Assembly (NCBI GenBank): GCA_905221605.1
Contig: CAJNDS010001979.1
Span: 272,501 to 336,500 of the forward strand
From: Symbiodinium natans
Lineage: Eukaryota > Sar > Dinophyceae > Suessiales > Symbiodiniaceae
Length of the DNA stretch: 64,000 nucleotides
Reading direction: 5' to 3'
Position numbers and translations under genes: made by a program. Below the pieces are notes generated by a model that saw only the letters and a list, made by a program, of their open reading frames with translations, was not told the DNA's origin and searched no databases. This document shows positions 50,301 to 57,570 of the stretch, piece after piece; the first letter of the stretch is position 1, and each line of letters opens with the position of its first letter.

Positions 50301-53300
50301 CCACATAAGCTGTCAACGAATCACGGTGTTTGATGATGGTAGGGACCCTATCCATGATGACTTGAATCAGGGGGGCCCCGCGGACCAATCAGGTTGGTGG
50401 ACTGGGAAAACATATTTCCCTATCACTGAGGTCAGTGACGAGGACTTTTCTCATGCTCTCGCAGCTAAGCACAATAAACCTAAGCGGTCCAAAGCCGAAG
50501 CTAAACGAGAAGCACGACAGAGTAAGTTCAAGAGCACTGAATCTATCAGTCAGGGAAAGACTCCTTCCATGACTGTGCCCGTGAACGTTGTGTACTACGA
50601 CATGCGGGATTTCTTGGTGTCATGTGTTGATAGGTACTGTGAGTTGGCCAAGGTTGACAAGAAGTCCCTGAAGCACGTAGCGACTCCTTTTCATGAGAAT
50701 CGAGTAGCAAAAGTTTTGGAGAGCAACGAACCTAGTGGTAAGCTGCAACCTATTGCTAGCCGTGTACTCATGAAGGTTTTGTTCGCTGCGAGAATGGCCA
50801 GGTGGGACTTGTTACGCGCCACTCAGGCACTGGCATCCAGAGTCACCAAGTGGTCTCGCGACTGTGACGTTGCTTTGCACAGGTTGATCAGTTACATAAA
50901 CTCTTCTCTTGAAGTTCGGATGAGGGGATTCATAGGGGATCGCATTCAGGATTGTAAGTTGTGGATGTTCTGCGATGCTGACCACGCTGGTAGCCACGAC
51001 AGTAAATCCACTTCAGGCTGTGCCCTTTACTTGGTAGGCCCCAATACTTACTTTCCCCTAAATGCTTTTTCCAAGAAACAGACCAGCATCACCACTTCAA
51101 GTACGGAGAGTGAGGTTGTGGCTGCCAACCAAGGTATTCGTGCCCAGGGTCTGCCCAGCCTCAGTCTTTGGATTTTCCTGTGGCGTGAGGTTGCGAGTAG
51201 GACCGCCAGCTACCAAGCTAGGCCGAAAACCAAACCTAATCAAAGGGAAAACGACATCATTGCACGAATTGATCCTGAACTTGATGAGATCCGTTATGGT
51301 GAGTGTAGGGCGGATGGACGAAGCGTTTCCGATTTAAACGGCCTCAAGGTCCACCTTAGTCCCAAGTTTGCTGTTCAACTCCTTGAGGACAACCAAGCTA
51401 CCATCACCATTCTCCTCAAAGGTGACAGCGAAAAACTACGTCACACCGATCGGACTCAACGCATTTCGTTTGCTTGGATCAAACAACAGTTCGAGCGTAA
51501 CTTCTTCGAAATGATTAATGTTGACACCAAAGAGCAAGTAGCTGATATCTTTACCAAACCTTTCGCTGACCGAGGTAAATGGGAACATGCTCTAAGGCTC
51601 ATCGCGCACGTCGATGCTCCTCTTCAGGGGGGACAGCAATCTAAGGCACACGAGTCCGATGCTCATCTCATCAACAAGCCTGTCGTTCATGCTCACCCTG
51701 TGGTGAAGCCGTCGGGCGACCCTTGCGCAGTCGCAGCTGAGCTTACCAAGGACCGTGACTTCAGTACTAAGGCTTTGTTGCGTGTAGCCCAGATCATGTA
51801 CCCCAACAAAACCAAGCGAAAGATGATTAAGCTTGACAATCGCAGCTACTACCATATCTTTGGGCAGTGGTCTTACGGAGGAATGCAAGGGGTGACTAAG
51901 GCAACACGTCGGTGGCCTCAGCTTGCCCGCTTCCTAAATGGAGTTGTACAAGCCCATGCTCCTAAGGACTTCACATGGAACTCGGTGTTGCTTAATAGCT
52001 GTACTAGTGCCTCTGTGCACAAAGACCATGGGAATGCTAAGGATAGCATGAGCTTTGCCCTCAGTGTCGGGGATTTCAAAGATGGTGAACTGTGGTTTGC
52101 GGACCCCCTTGTTTCATCTGAAGATGCTATTGTTAGGGTCGGCCCCAATGGTAAGCGCCTTAAGGGTCGTGCTGTGTCCACCCTGAACAAAGCCATCATC
52201 TTTGATCCGCGAAATTTACACTGTGTGTTACCTTTCACTGGAACACGTTTCTCCATTGTTGCGTACACCTCCCGATCACAAGACGCACTGCAAGATCAAG
52301 AGCTCAATTCTTTGAAGTCGCTTGGATTCAGGCTGCCCCCACGTGCGGCCAGCGCTGCTTCTGCCCGAGAATACTCGAGGCCGTTGGGGTTCAAACGAAT
52401 CATAGTCGAGTTTTGTTGCTCCCCCAACAGCAAACTAGGGCAGGATCGTAGCGCACGTCAAGGATGTTATGTGTTGCGAGTCACCAGTGAGGATGACGTC
52501 TTGAAAGACTCTACATTGACTTCAATTGTTCAGAAAATTAGTACCCTCTGCGACGAGGGGGGAGCATCTAAGCCAATTTTAGTTTATGCGTCGCTTCCGT
52601 GTACTGGTGGTTGTCCGTGGAATCGCATGACGCCTGACAGCCCAAAGTGGGAACAGCATCAGGAACTGTTTTGCAAACTTCTCAAGCAGTTCCGAAAATT
52701 CATTAGAAAGCTCAAAGAGTACAAACCACAGGTTGCCTTCGAACTCCCTAAGGATTGCGACTATTGGAAGTGGGACCATGTTCAGCATATGGTTAATGAC
52801 CTTGGACTTGAGTTCTACCGTTGCTATGGTTGCATGTTGGGGATTACGAATCACCAAGGATTACCACTAAGGAAAGCTTGGACCATTGCGTCGTCCATTC
52901 CATTGCAGCGGCTGGCAGCGCACAAGTGTGATCGCAGTCATGTTCATGGCGAGTCTAGAGGCCAGGACCTTAAGGACAGTGAGAACTATTCACATGCCAT
53001 GACTGATTGCATCCACATTGATTGGAAAAGCTTTTGCGATAGGCGTTCTAATTATGCGGCATGTGCACAACAACAACTTTCGTGTAGCCACAAACACGTT
53101 TGCACTCGCAAAACTGAACAAACTAACGCATTAGCTGCCTGCTGCATTCTCGCGGCAGAGTTCTGCGCGCCGGACATGGAAGCCACCAACGCTGGAATCG
53201 TTGCACCGACGGAGGTCCTGCGCCAGTGGTGGGATCGGCGGTTATGGGAGACTTCATTGTCTTCCGAATACCGCACCATGGCGCCTTTCCAGGAGGATGA

Positions 53301-56300
53301 AGCCAGCGTGAACAACTTCTACAAGTATTTGCCGCGGCCACTGGCATGCGAATATGCCCTCAGTGACGTCAGGGAGGCTGGTTTGGTGGCCAAAATCGGA
53401 AAGCTCACCGATCAAGGCTTGGCCATGCTCCAGCCCGAGTCTACTCGAGGCCGTTTGCGCTACCTTGTCATCGTCGCAGACTCTACAACTACGTTCCTCA
53501 CTGAAGGAAATTGGAAGACAGATCTGCTGGCAGACATCAAGGCCAACCGCGGCAATGCCTTCCCACATCATCTTGGCGTTGAGTACATTCCTACATGGGG
53601 TGCGAATCTCACGCGGCTCGTTGAGCTCGCCGTGGGAAAAATCACCCAACTGGAGCGTGAAACTGGCGCCAGTGGTCAGGTGAGCATTGACCTCATGATG
53701 ATCTGGAACGGGAACGAGTTCGTCGGCGAAAGAGGTCTGTTTTTGGACCCAGGCTTCAAGAGCAAGACGGAGTGGCTTCGTGGTTACCCGCACATGGCAA
53801 AGGGGAGCTGGGAGTTCATTGGACCAAAGGTTCTCCGGGAGATAGGCAAGTTGGCGGATCTACAGTCACGGGCGTCAGTGGGTACTGTGCTGCTCACGTC
53901 TGCGACCGACGCTGCCAGCTACTACCTCCCGCGCGATTGGGGTACCATCATGGCGGATTTGCTCGACTACGCCGCCCAACTTGGGCTGGCCGTCAAGCAT
54001 TTCAATACGCCTGCGAGCCAGATCCGCAAATTCGACCATTTTCACTTCCAGGAGGACAGCGCCTATCGTTTGCAGCTGTTGAGGTGGTTGGGTTTTACCG
54101 CCAGGATTATGGTCCTTCGTCACCAATGCTCCTTTTTCAAGGAAGCCGACATCGACTTGGTCCTGCAGAACTACGGCCACGTCTCAAAGCCTAACGTCAA
54201 GTTCGCTGTGGACGTGCAGGTGGAGGAGAAGCTCCTGAACCACTTCCGTAGAGGAAGAGTAGAGCCCACACATCAGCCGCTTGTCGAGGCTGACCCGTGG
54301 GACGACATCTACTTCCAAGGACCCCAGGAGCAGTTCCCCGACACCGCGCCGAACCACTTTGTCCACCGGGACTTCAAGGACCACGTTCACCTGGGAGATG
54401 GGGAATATGTTACCCGCGAGGACTACGACGAGATGATCAAGAAGAGCGAGGAAAATGCCCCCCGTCCAGGGGAGGCCGTCGCTGTTCCGTCATCGTCGTC
54501 AACGGCGCGGGAGACTAAGGAGAAGCTTTTGGCCAGGGGGGAGGTCTACAGTCGTCAGCGGACCGACCCTGAGTCCAGTGCGCCCAAGCGGGCAAAGAAG
54601 GGCCCACGCGAGGCTGCCTACGACGAGCCCATCAAGTCCGGCTACTACACAACCGATGACGATTGGTGCCTCGTCGACATGTTGGGCCTCGACTGGGACA
54701 CAATCCATTTATGCCCACCGGAAGGTGAGGCCGAGTGGATTGACATCCTTCAGGACGAGATGCCGAACTTCAAGTATATCCACATTCCCCAGCATCACAA
54801 GACTGCCTTGTCCGGTATTGTCCGCGGCAAGATCGTCTCAGGTCTGCAGGGCGATGGATTGTGGTGCTCTACAAGGAAGATCCTCGAGGCCTGGAACAAG
54901 AAGACGAACAAGGATTATGGCCTCGGGATGCTCCTCACTGTCGTCAAGAACGACAACCGCAGCAGGTTCCAGCTGCGAATTGACCGCAACCACCCCCTCG
55001 CCGAGTACTACGGCCTAGAAGGGTACCCTACCCTTATTCGGGCGAACCAAGGCATCTCCAAAGATGCTATGAAAGGGGTGCCCGACTCGATCCTTGCGGA
55101 GGCCTGGTTCAGCATGATCCCAGAAGCAGAGATGGATGAGCATTCTGCCACCTGGGAAGGTCGGCCGGTTTTGCCCCTGGAGAAGATTCCACGCAGGCTC
55201 TACCACCGCACCTACAAGGATCGAGCCTTTGCCATCTTGGACTCCTGCTTTATCCCCGGGCACCACACCGCGAATGCCTTTGTGTATTTTGCCGACCGGG
55301 AGGTAGGGCCGGGAGAAAATGTCCCTGGCGTGAGGAGCGATCGCCCCGTGGAGATCGTCATCAACACCATGGAGGCCCTCAGGCAGGGCGCTGGACTGTT
55401 TTACTCTCGGTCCGAGGGCGTCCTCTGCCGAGAGGCTATCTCCGGGTCCACGGTCCTCTACATTCGCGACACAAGAACCGATGAAATTTTGTGGTCTGCC
55501 GCGGATGGACCCGAAGGACAGGGGGAGGAAGAGAATGCCCCTCATGTAGAGGAGGCCGAATCTTCCGGAAGCATGGTCGTTGAAGCCGTGGGACCTCTCC
55601 AAGGAGTACAAGAGGAGCCTGATGTCGAGCATGAAGAAGCCCCATTGGTCAAGGAGGAGTTCGATGTTCCCATCCTTGAGGAGGTCGAGGGCATCGTTCC
55701 TGAACTTCCACCTCTACACGTTCGCTTCAACACCGACGCCGATGTCATCGAGGTGTCGCCTTCAGGAAGGAACCGTTTGACTGAAGGTCAGTTGCAAGTG
55801 GTCCCTGATGAAGGAATGGCTGCCCGCTCTACGGCACCGGCAACCCAAGCGCCGCGTCCTGGATGGAACAGGGGAATCACGCAGATTCAGTGCGTCAATT
55901 GTGGCAAGCTTCGTCTCGAAGGTCAGCACAAGTGTTTCCACTGCGGCTACTACGTCACCCGTGGGGCCACCCAGAGTGCCTTCAGGATGTGGATGGCGCG
56001 TGAGCGCTCCCATGTCTTGGACGCCCTGGCAGAGCAGTTTGGAAAGGGCCTTTGGGAGATGGATGCCGCGAAGATTCGCCAGGCCGCTGGAACGCATGAT
56101 TTGAGGGGACAGCAGAGCGTAGATGGCCGAGCTATCATGTTGGCACGCCAAAATCTCAAAGGCATCATGAAGCACGGCTACACGTCGATGGTGGACAAGT
56201 TCGACCAGGACGACACCTACGCGATCCACGCTATCAAGGGCGGCTGGACGAGAAGGCGGCTCACTATTCAGGACTGCGTGGCATGCGCTTATCTTCCCAA

Positions 56301-56943
56301 TCAAGGTCGTTCCCGCGAACAACGTGAGTTGGGCTACGGCTCCAACAAGGCCTGGGAGAATAAAAAGGTCAATCATGAGGGCCTGGCTCGCATGGCGTTC
56401 TTCGACAAGAATGCCGACGATCTCGTCCTGGCCGGCCTCATCGACGACCCCAACCTCGAACCTATGGGCTACGCTTGGCTCGGCAACTTCATGGGCGTGA
56501 AGGAATTCGCCCGGATCATCCGCGTCACCCGTGCGGTTTCCCACATCCTCACCTTCACGGAGGGCATCATTGGCATCCCGGACTTCGATGAGGAAGAGCA
56601 TCTGGCAGTCTTTTTGGCCGAGATCCTCTCTGAGAATTATGGTGGGGCAAAGGAGACGTGCCGAAAGATGAAGGAATCGGCAGAAGCGTCCCGGGCCGCT
56701 CAGGCGCGGGCGGATGCAAGAAAGACATCGCAAAATGCCCCCCGTTATGGGGAGGCCGATCGTGACACGAATCGTGGCTGGTCGTGGAGCGACAACTCTT
56801 GGTCGCAGGACGACTGGCATTCCTCAAGTTCCTGGCGTGATCGCCAGTGGCAGGATCAAGGATCCTGGTGGAGCTCGGGGAGTCGCAGTACGGAGCACTC
56901 CCGTGGACCTTGGCGCTACGACCATCGAGATCGCAGCTGGTGA
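47281..56943 (+). CDS. pol: ORF2: giant Pol polyprotein with accessory enzymes
   Basis: The -1 frame is open from 47281 (after TAA) to TGA at 56941-56943; residue numbers below count from the GTG at 47395 (3182 codons). No good ATG lies near the start, so expression by frameshift from ORF1 is favoured. Order: integrase (zinc-binding about 134-148, core D179/D241/E272), linker, reverse transcriptase (D767, YVDD 856-859), WEVD-RHH-TGKT module (935-1012), RNase H (D1194, E1238, D1332), 2OG oxygenase-like (H1542, D1544, H1609, R1618), methyltransferase-like (P1735-C1736), SGNH-like (S2030, N2107, D2214/H2217), Tpt1-like (about 2405-2725), C4 zinc ribbon (2833-2850), W/S/R-rich tail. Copia Pol usually stops after RNase H. 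GC content rises from about 37-50 percent to about 60-65 percent near 53.16 kb. Confidence 0.92.
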   Translation, partial: GGSLRFSRTTNFVRGFSENCRPIGPAEAFAGAAEERDPVVEHPDPEISAAINEVPPIDIPKEKLKRPGWVSHPNAKYLIVGHKPKTFRTATPRFPRCEVRSTWLFREGSWVKVEDKVNVRELDNKVARLEGNPILSLTIFEDPDVEPDSDNEGNARSLAEADLKAEAKSVEHLFSHRPKNPFCEVRQRAKMLAPQARKKGGSSTIVSKAFGDHITVDHIITRDLRDHGFQDERVALVVKDVFTKFRYVYPSPTKSSDQCFEDLLHFLGQEDAVGIFYSDNAPELHAAIKSLGVRHVTSREYVDTNKSVIEREIRTILEGTRSNLVQAGLPDKLWPLAAQHHAMALNATKRLDNGIVPWEARYGEPFSGIMIPFGARVLYWNNPKQNIPASSKFAPTGVEGIFLGYHVQPGFVWKEEYLVTPVKGCDFAFEIGNFPILRSKRMELLPGDFTFPMRSEQLALQESLRKPTLSDQDCSWGGTDGAGQRAPPGDSPDEPLPPPGAPDLDGSDLKDRLSEYLDQVAKENEDYVPEDVGAVEDWLGRDAPGSSKEATSVPKASFTLPRHDPKTMPDGKKVPKGYNWDGVRLVRDKKGSKRPPDTPSEFWHMYSKAQREADIERFERKKAREAEEDARKALRDSPAMPIIAEPDPEPHRDRMASLYWAKLGQVASEMFAAVARVVGPKEIESTPAAKEAMDREWKKLADKSCWLEKKVREYRDVAAEAKHKNVKAHFGKIFEICSVKGDELPDGHPQKKWKGRSVFQGNNVQDENHDHAIFAELGSSPASMEAGKIIDVFGSQPGYVKQQADGIAAYTQALFKGIETWVRLPRNRWPKEWSGYEDPVCPLRLALYGHPDSGGVWERYCTEQLESVGFTAVLPDIWHSVFYHAELDLLLVVYVDDFKMAGPQDKINKGWELIAKVIDMEPAEVLGRYFGCHHVEQNQVQLSREDHPFAYVFDKKHASPAADYQVRPNRKEDFWEVDAELAAVVRHHIYPRRKLYVPTQDDVSKFPHISCQRITVFDDGRDPIHDDLNQGGPADQSGWWTGKTYFPITEVSDEDFSHALAAKHNKPKRSKAEAKREARQSKFKSTESISQGKTPSMTVPVNVVYYDMRDFLVSCVDRYCELAKVDKKSLKHVATPFHENRVAKVLESNEPSGKLQPIASRVLMKVLFAARMARWDLLRATQALASRVTKWSRDCDVALHRLISYINSSLEVRMRGFIGDRIQDCKLWMFCDADHAGSHDSKSTSGCALYLVGPNTYFPLNAFSKKQTSITTSSTESEVVAANQGIRAQGLPSLSLWIFLWREVASRTASYQARPKTKPNQRENDIIARIDPELDEIRYGECRADGRSVSDLNGLKVHLSPKFAVQLLEDNQATITILLKGDSEKLRHTDRTQRISFAWIKQQFERNFFEMINVDTKEQVADIFTKPFADRGKWEHALRLIAHVDAPLQGGQQSKAHESDAHLINKPVVHAHPVVKPSGDPCAVAAELTKDRDFSTKALLRVAQIMYPNKTKRKMIKLDNRSYYHIFGQWSYGGMQGVTKATRRWPQLARFLNGVVQAHAPKDFTWNSVLLNSCTSASVHKDHGNAKDSMSFALSVGDFKDGELWFADPLVSSEDAIVRVGPNGKRLKGRAVSTLNKAIIFDPRNLHCVLPFTGTRFSIVAYTSRSQDALQDQELNSLKSLGFRLPPRAASAASAREYSRPLGFKRIIVEFCCSPNSKLGQDRSARQGCYVLRVTSEDDVLKDSTLTSIVQKISTLCDEGGASKPILVYASLPCTGGCPWNRMTPDSPKWEQHQELFCKLLKQFRKFIRKLKEYKPQVAFELPKDCDYWKWDHVQHMVNDLGLEFYRCYGCMLGITNHQGLPLRKAWTIASSIPLQRLAAHKCDRSHVHGESRGQDLKDSENYSHAMTDCIHIDWKSFCDRRSNYAACAQQQLSCSHKHVCTRKTEQTNALAACCILAAEFCAPDMEATNAGIVAPTEVLRQWWDRRLWETSLSSEYRTMAPFQEDEASVNNFYKYLPRPLACEYALSDVREAGLVAKIGKLTDQGLAMLQPESTRGRLRYLVIVADSTTTFLTEGNWKTDLLADIKANRGNAFPHHLGVEYIPTWGANLTRLVELAVGKITQLERETGASGQVSIDLMMIWNGNEFVGERGLFLDPGFKSKTEWLRGYPHMAKGSWEFIGPKVLREIGKLADLQSRASVGTVLLTSATDAASYYLPRDWGTIMADLLDYAAQLGLAVKHFNTPASQIRKFDHFHFQEDSAYRLQLLRWLGFTARIMVLRHQCSFFKEADIDLVLQNYGHVSKPNVKFAVDVQVEEKLLNHFRRGRVEPTHQPLVEADPWDDIYFQGPQEQFPDTAPNHFVHRDFKDHVHLGDGEYVTREDYDEMIKKSEENAPRPGEAVAVPSSSSTARETKEKLLARGEVYSRQRTDPESSAPKRAKKGPREAAYDEPIKSGYYTTDDDWCLVDMLGLDWDTIHLCPPEGEAEWIDILQDEMPNFKYIHIPQHHKTALSGIVRGKIVSGLQGDGLWCSTRKILEAWNKKTNKDYGLGMLLTVVKNDNRSRFQLRIDRNHPLAEYYGLEGYPTLIRANQGISKDAMKGVPDSILAEAWFSMIPEAEMDEHSATWEGRPVLPLEKIPRRLYHRTYKDRAFAILDSCFIPGHHTANAFVYFADREVGPGENVPGVRSDRPVEIVINTMEALRQGAGLFYSRSEGVLCREAISGSTVLYIRDTRTDEILWSAADGPEGQGEEENAPHVEEAESSGSMVVEAVGPLQGVQEEPDVEHEEAPLVKEEFDVPILEEVEGIVPELPPLHVRFNTDADVIEVSPSGRNRLTEGQLQVVPDEGMAARSTAPATQAPRPGWNRGITQIQCVNCGKLRLEGQHKCFHCGYYVTRGATQSAFRMWMARERSHVLDALAEQFGKGLWEMDAAKIRQAAGTHDLRGQQSVDGRAIMLARQNLKGIMKHGYTSMVDKFDQDDTYAIHAIKGGWTRRRLTIQDCVACAYLPNQGRSREQRELGYGSNKAWENKKVNHEGLARMAFFDKNADDLVLAGLIDDPNLEPMGYAWLGNFMGVKEFARIIRVTRAVSHILTFTEGIIGIPDFDEEEHLAVFLAEILSENYGGAKETCRKMKESAEASRAAQARADARKTSQNAPRYGEADRDTNRGWSWSDNSWSQDDWHSSSSWRDRQWQDQGSWWSSGSRSTEHSRGPWRYDHRDRSW
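47323..47357 (+). promoter_or_regulatory. candidate programmed -1 ribosomal frameshift signal
   Basis: In the ORF1 frame the heptamer G GGT TTT (47323-47329) fits X XXY YYZ. After a 9-nt spacer, GCCGCCC (47339-47345) can pair with GGGC-C-GGC (47350-47357, one bulged C) around an AATA loop. The ORF1 stop overlaps the loop and stem. Slippage puts the ribosome in the -1 frame, which is open from 47281 to 56940, giving a Gag-Pol fusion of about 4341 residues. Confidence 0.72.
47794..48354 (+). other. integrase zinc-binding region and catalytic core
   Basis: N-terminal H134-x3-H138-x6-C145 matches the HHCC domain, but the fourth ligand position is R148 instead of Cys. The core has ITVDHI (D179), FYSDNAPE (D241) and VIEREIRTI (E272); the D-to-E spacing is 31 residues, shorter than the usual 36 or so. 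It carries out strand transfer of the cDNA into the host genome. The missing Cys may weaken this copy. Confidence 0.8.
49492..50094 (+). other. reverse transcriptase domain (copia type)
   Basis: QADGIAAYTQALFKG carries the first Asp (D767). LRLALYGHPDSGGVWERYC is the copia-type G-x-x-x-A/S-G-x-x-W motif, and LLVVYVDDFKM holds the catalytic YVDD (856-859). Confidence 0.92.
50197..50430 (+). other. WEVD-RHH-TGKT module, copy in ORF2
   Basis: Residues 935-1012, between the RT and RNase H: FWEVD, VVRHH, then about 50 residues to WWTGKTYF. Parallel to the ORF1 copy at 46334-46575, indicating an internal duplication. Confidence 0.7.
50947..51570 (+). other. RNase H domain (copia type)
   Basis: MFCDADHAGSHDSKSTSG (D1194), TTSSTESEVVAANQG (E1238), LLEDNQATI (D1332) and a VADIFTKPF end are the standard copia RNase H landmarks. 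It removes the RNA strand during cDNA synthesis. Confidence 0.93.
51757..52314 (+). other. 2-oxoglutarate/Fe(II) oxygenase-like domain
   Basis: Residues about 1455-1640. SVHKDHGN gives the HxD iron motif (H1542, D1544). LHCVLPFTGTRFSIVAYT gives the distal His (H1609) and, nine residues on, the 2OG-binding Arg (R1618). Upstream WPQLARFLNGVV and GELWFADP fit the double-stranded beta-helix family. The complete metal/cosubstrate set suggests an active enzyme. Substrate unknown; nucleic-acid demethylation or hydroxylation is an inference from the neighbouring domain. Confidence 0.7.
52381..52914 (+). other. PC-motif methyltransferase-like domain
   Basis: Residues about 1663-1840. VEFCCSPNSKLG resembles a SAM-binding motif I; VYASLPCTGGCPWNR resembles the catalytic Pro-Cys motif IV of C5-cytosine methyltransferases (P1735-C1736); VAFELPKDCDYW resembles motif VI (E1783). 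It is much diverged from canonical DNMTs, and no target-recognition region is obvious. Capture of DNA methyltransferases by dinoflagellate retrotransposons has precedent in the literature, but whether this domain belongs to that group I cannot tell. Confidence 0.55.
53242..54114 (+). other. SGNH/GDSL-hydrolase-like domain
   Basis: Residues about 1950-2240. LVIVADSTTT has the DS block I (S2030), WGANL the Gly block (G2069), IWNGNEF the block III Asn (N2107), and KFDHFHF the D-x-x-H block V (D2214, H2217). Order and spacing fit an SGNH esterase fold. The domain begins where the base composition changes. Call rests on motifs only. Confidence 0.42.
54607..55569 (+). other. Tpt1/KptA-like RNA 2'-phosphotransferase domain
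   Basis: Residues about 2405-2725. RFQLRID, then LIRANQGIS (R2549; family consensus RANQGHS), YHRTYKDRAFAILDS (H2604; consensus HGT...), a FVYFAD strand, and VEIVINTMEALRQGAGLFYS followed by SEGVLC (consensus of a D/E-A-L-x-x-G-x-x-F-x-x-S-x-x-G-V motif). Tpt1 removes splice-junction 2'-phosphates from tRNA using NAD+. Odd points: Ile replaces the motif His after RANQG, and the N-terminal Arg-His motif is not evident, so activity may be altered. Confidence 0.62.
55882..55962 (+). other. C4 zinc ribbon
   Basis: C2833-x2-C2836-x10-C2847-x2-C2850 in QCVNCGKLRLEGQHKCFHCG. Likely a nucleic-acid or protein docking module, followed by about 330 residues of unassigned sequence and a W/S/R/D-rich tail. 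Confidence 0.75.
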
Positions 56944-57230
56944 GTCCTGAGTTCCGCTTTTCTGATAAAGTAGCTTAGCATCTTGACCACAACGCTCTGT
57001 TTTCCTTTCTTTTGAGGTCGATGCTGAGTGAACCACTGTATTGCACGAGCCACCTTTGTATCCCCGCCAGCGTTTCAAATTTCTTAAGCTGGTGCGCGGT
57101 GATCTGTGGCGTTGAACCTGAATTAAAACTCGGGTGAGCGCACTTTGAACATACAGTAGAAGAGCAAAATGCAGCACGTAGTGCTTGCCGTGGATTCGTT
57201 GACTGCGTTTCAGCATTCTCACGCTTCAAC
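56944..57230 (+). other. 3' untranslated region of the element
   Basis: About 290 nt between the Pol stop and the polypurine tract; open frames are short and not conserved in character. Confidence 0.7.
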
Positions 57231-57238
57231 GAGGGGGG
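57231..57238 (+). promoter_or_regulatory. polypurine tract
   Basis: GAGGGGGG directly abuts the TG that starts the 3' LTR, the expected place for plus-strand priming. Confidence 0.85.
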
Positions 57239-57383
57239 TGTATTTTATATCTGTGCATTCTCTCCACTTTTGCTTCCATGTATGTTGCACTTACTTGTGC
57301 CGCTCAAGCCCTCTGAGTAAAAGGTTAGGCGCGCCCCTGCTCATGGCTTAACGGATAACGACTGGTGGATTTCCCAAACTATA
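57239..57383 (+). repeat. 3' LTR (145 bp)
   Basis: Same as 43711-43855 with one transition at 57356. Followed by GGGTT at 57384-57388, the right target-site duplicate. Confidence 0.92.
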
Positions 57384-57570
57384 GGGTTTAGGGTTTCGGG
57401 TTTAGGGTTGTTTAGGGTTGTTTAGGGTTTTTTAGGGTTGTTTAGGGTTGTTTAGGGTTGTTTAGGGTTGTTTAGGGTTGTTTAGGATTTAGGGATATTT
57501 AGGGTTTAGAATTGTTTAGGGTTTTGGGCTTAGGGTTGTTTAGGGTTTAGGGTTTAGGGTCGAGGTTGTT
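57384..57570 (+). repeat. TTTAGGG and TTTAGGGTTG 10-mer array
   Basis: Right-hand continuation of the intron repeat. About nine units of GGGTTGTTTA from 57405 represent another local homogenisation. Confidence 0.92.

Larger units (their letters stand above)
43711..57383 (+). mobile_element. 13.7-kb Ty1/copia-like LTR retrotransposon with enzyme cargo
   Basis: Bounded by two 145-bp direct repeats differing at one position. The internal order is gag-like ORF1 with protease, then integrase before reverse transcriptase and RNase H, which is the copia order. The pol ORF extends about 1800 residues past RNase H with oxygenase-, methyltransferase-, SGNH- and Tpt1-like domains. Both ORFs are uninterrupted and the LTRs are 99.3 percent identical, so the copy is young and possibly competent. 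One integrase zinc-finger cysteine, however, is replaced. Typical copia elements are about 5 kb; this one is nearly three times that. It lies in sense orientation in a telomere-repeat intron of the + strand gene. Confidence 0.93.

Noticed and set aside
55762-56820. 352-codon minus-strand open frame
   Set aside because: It lies opposite the GC-rich end of ORF2 and mirrors its codons; long antisense frames are expected in GC-rich genes and no family is recognisable.
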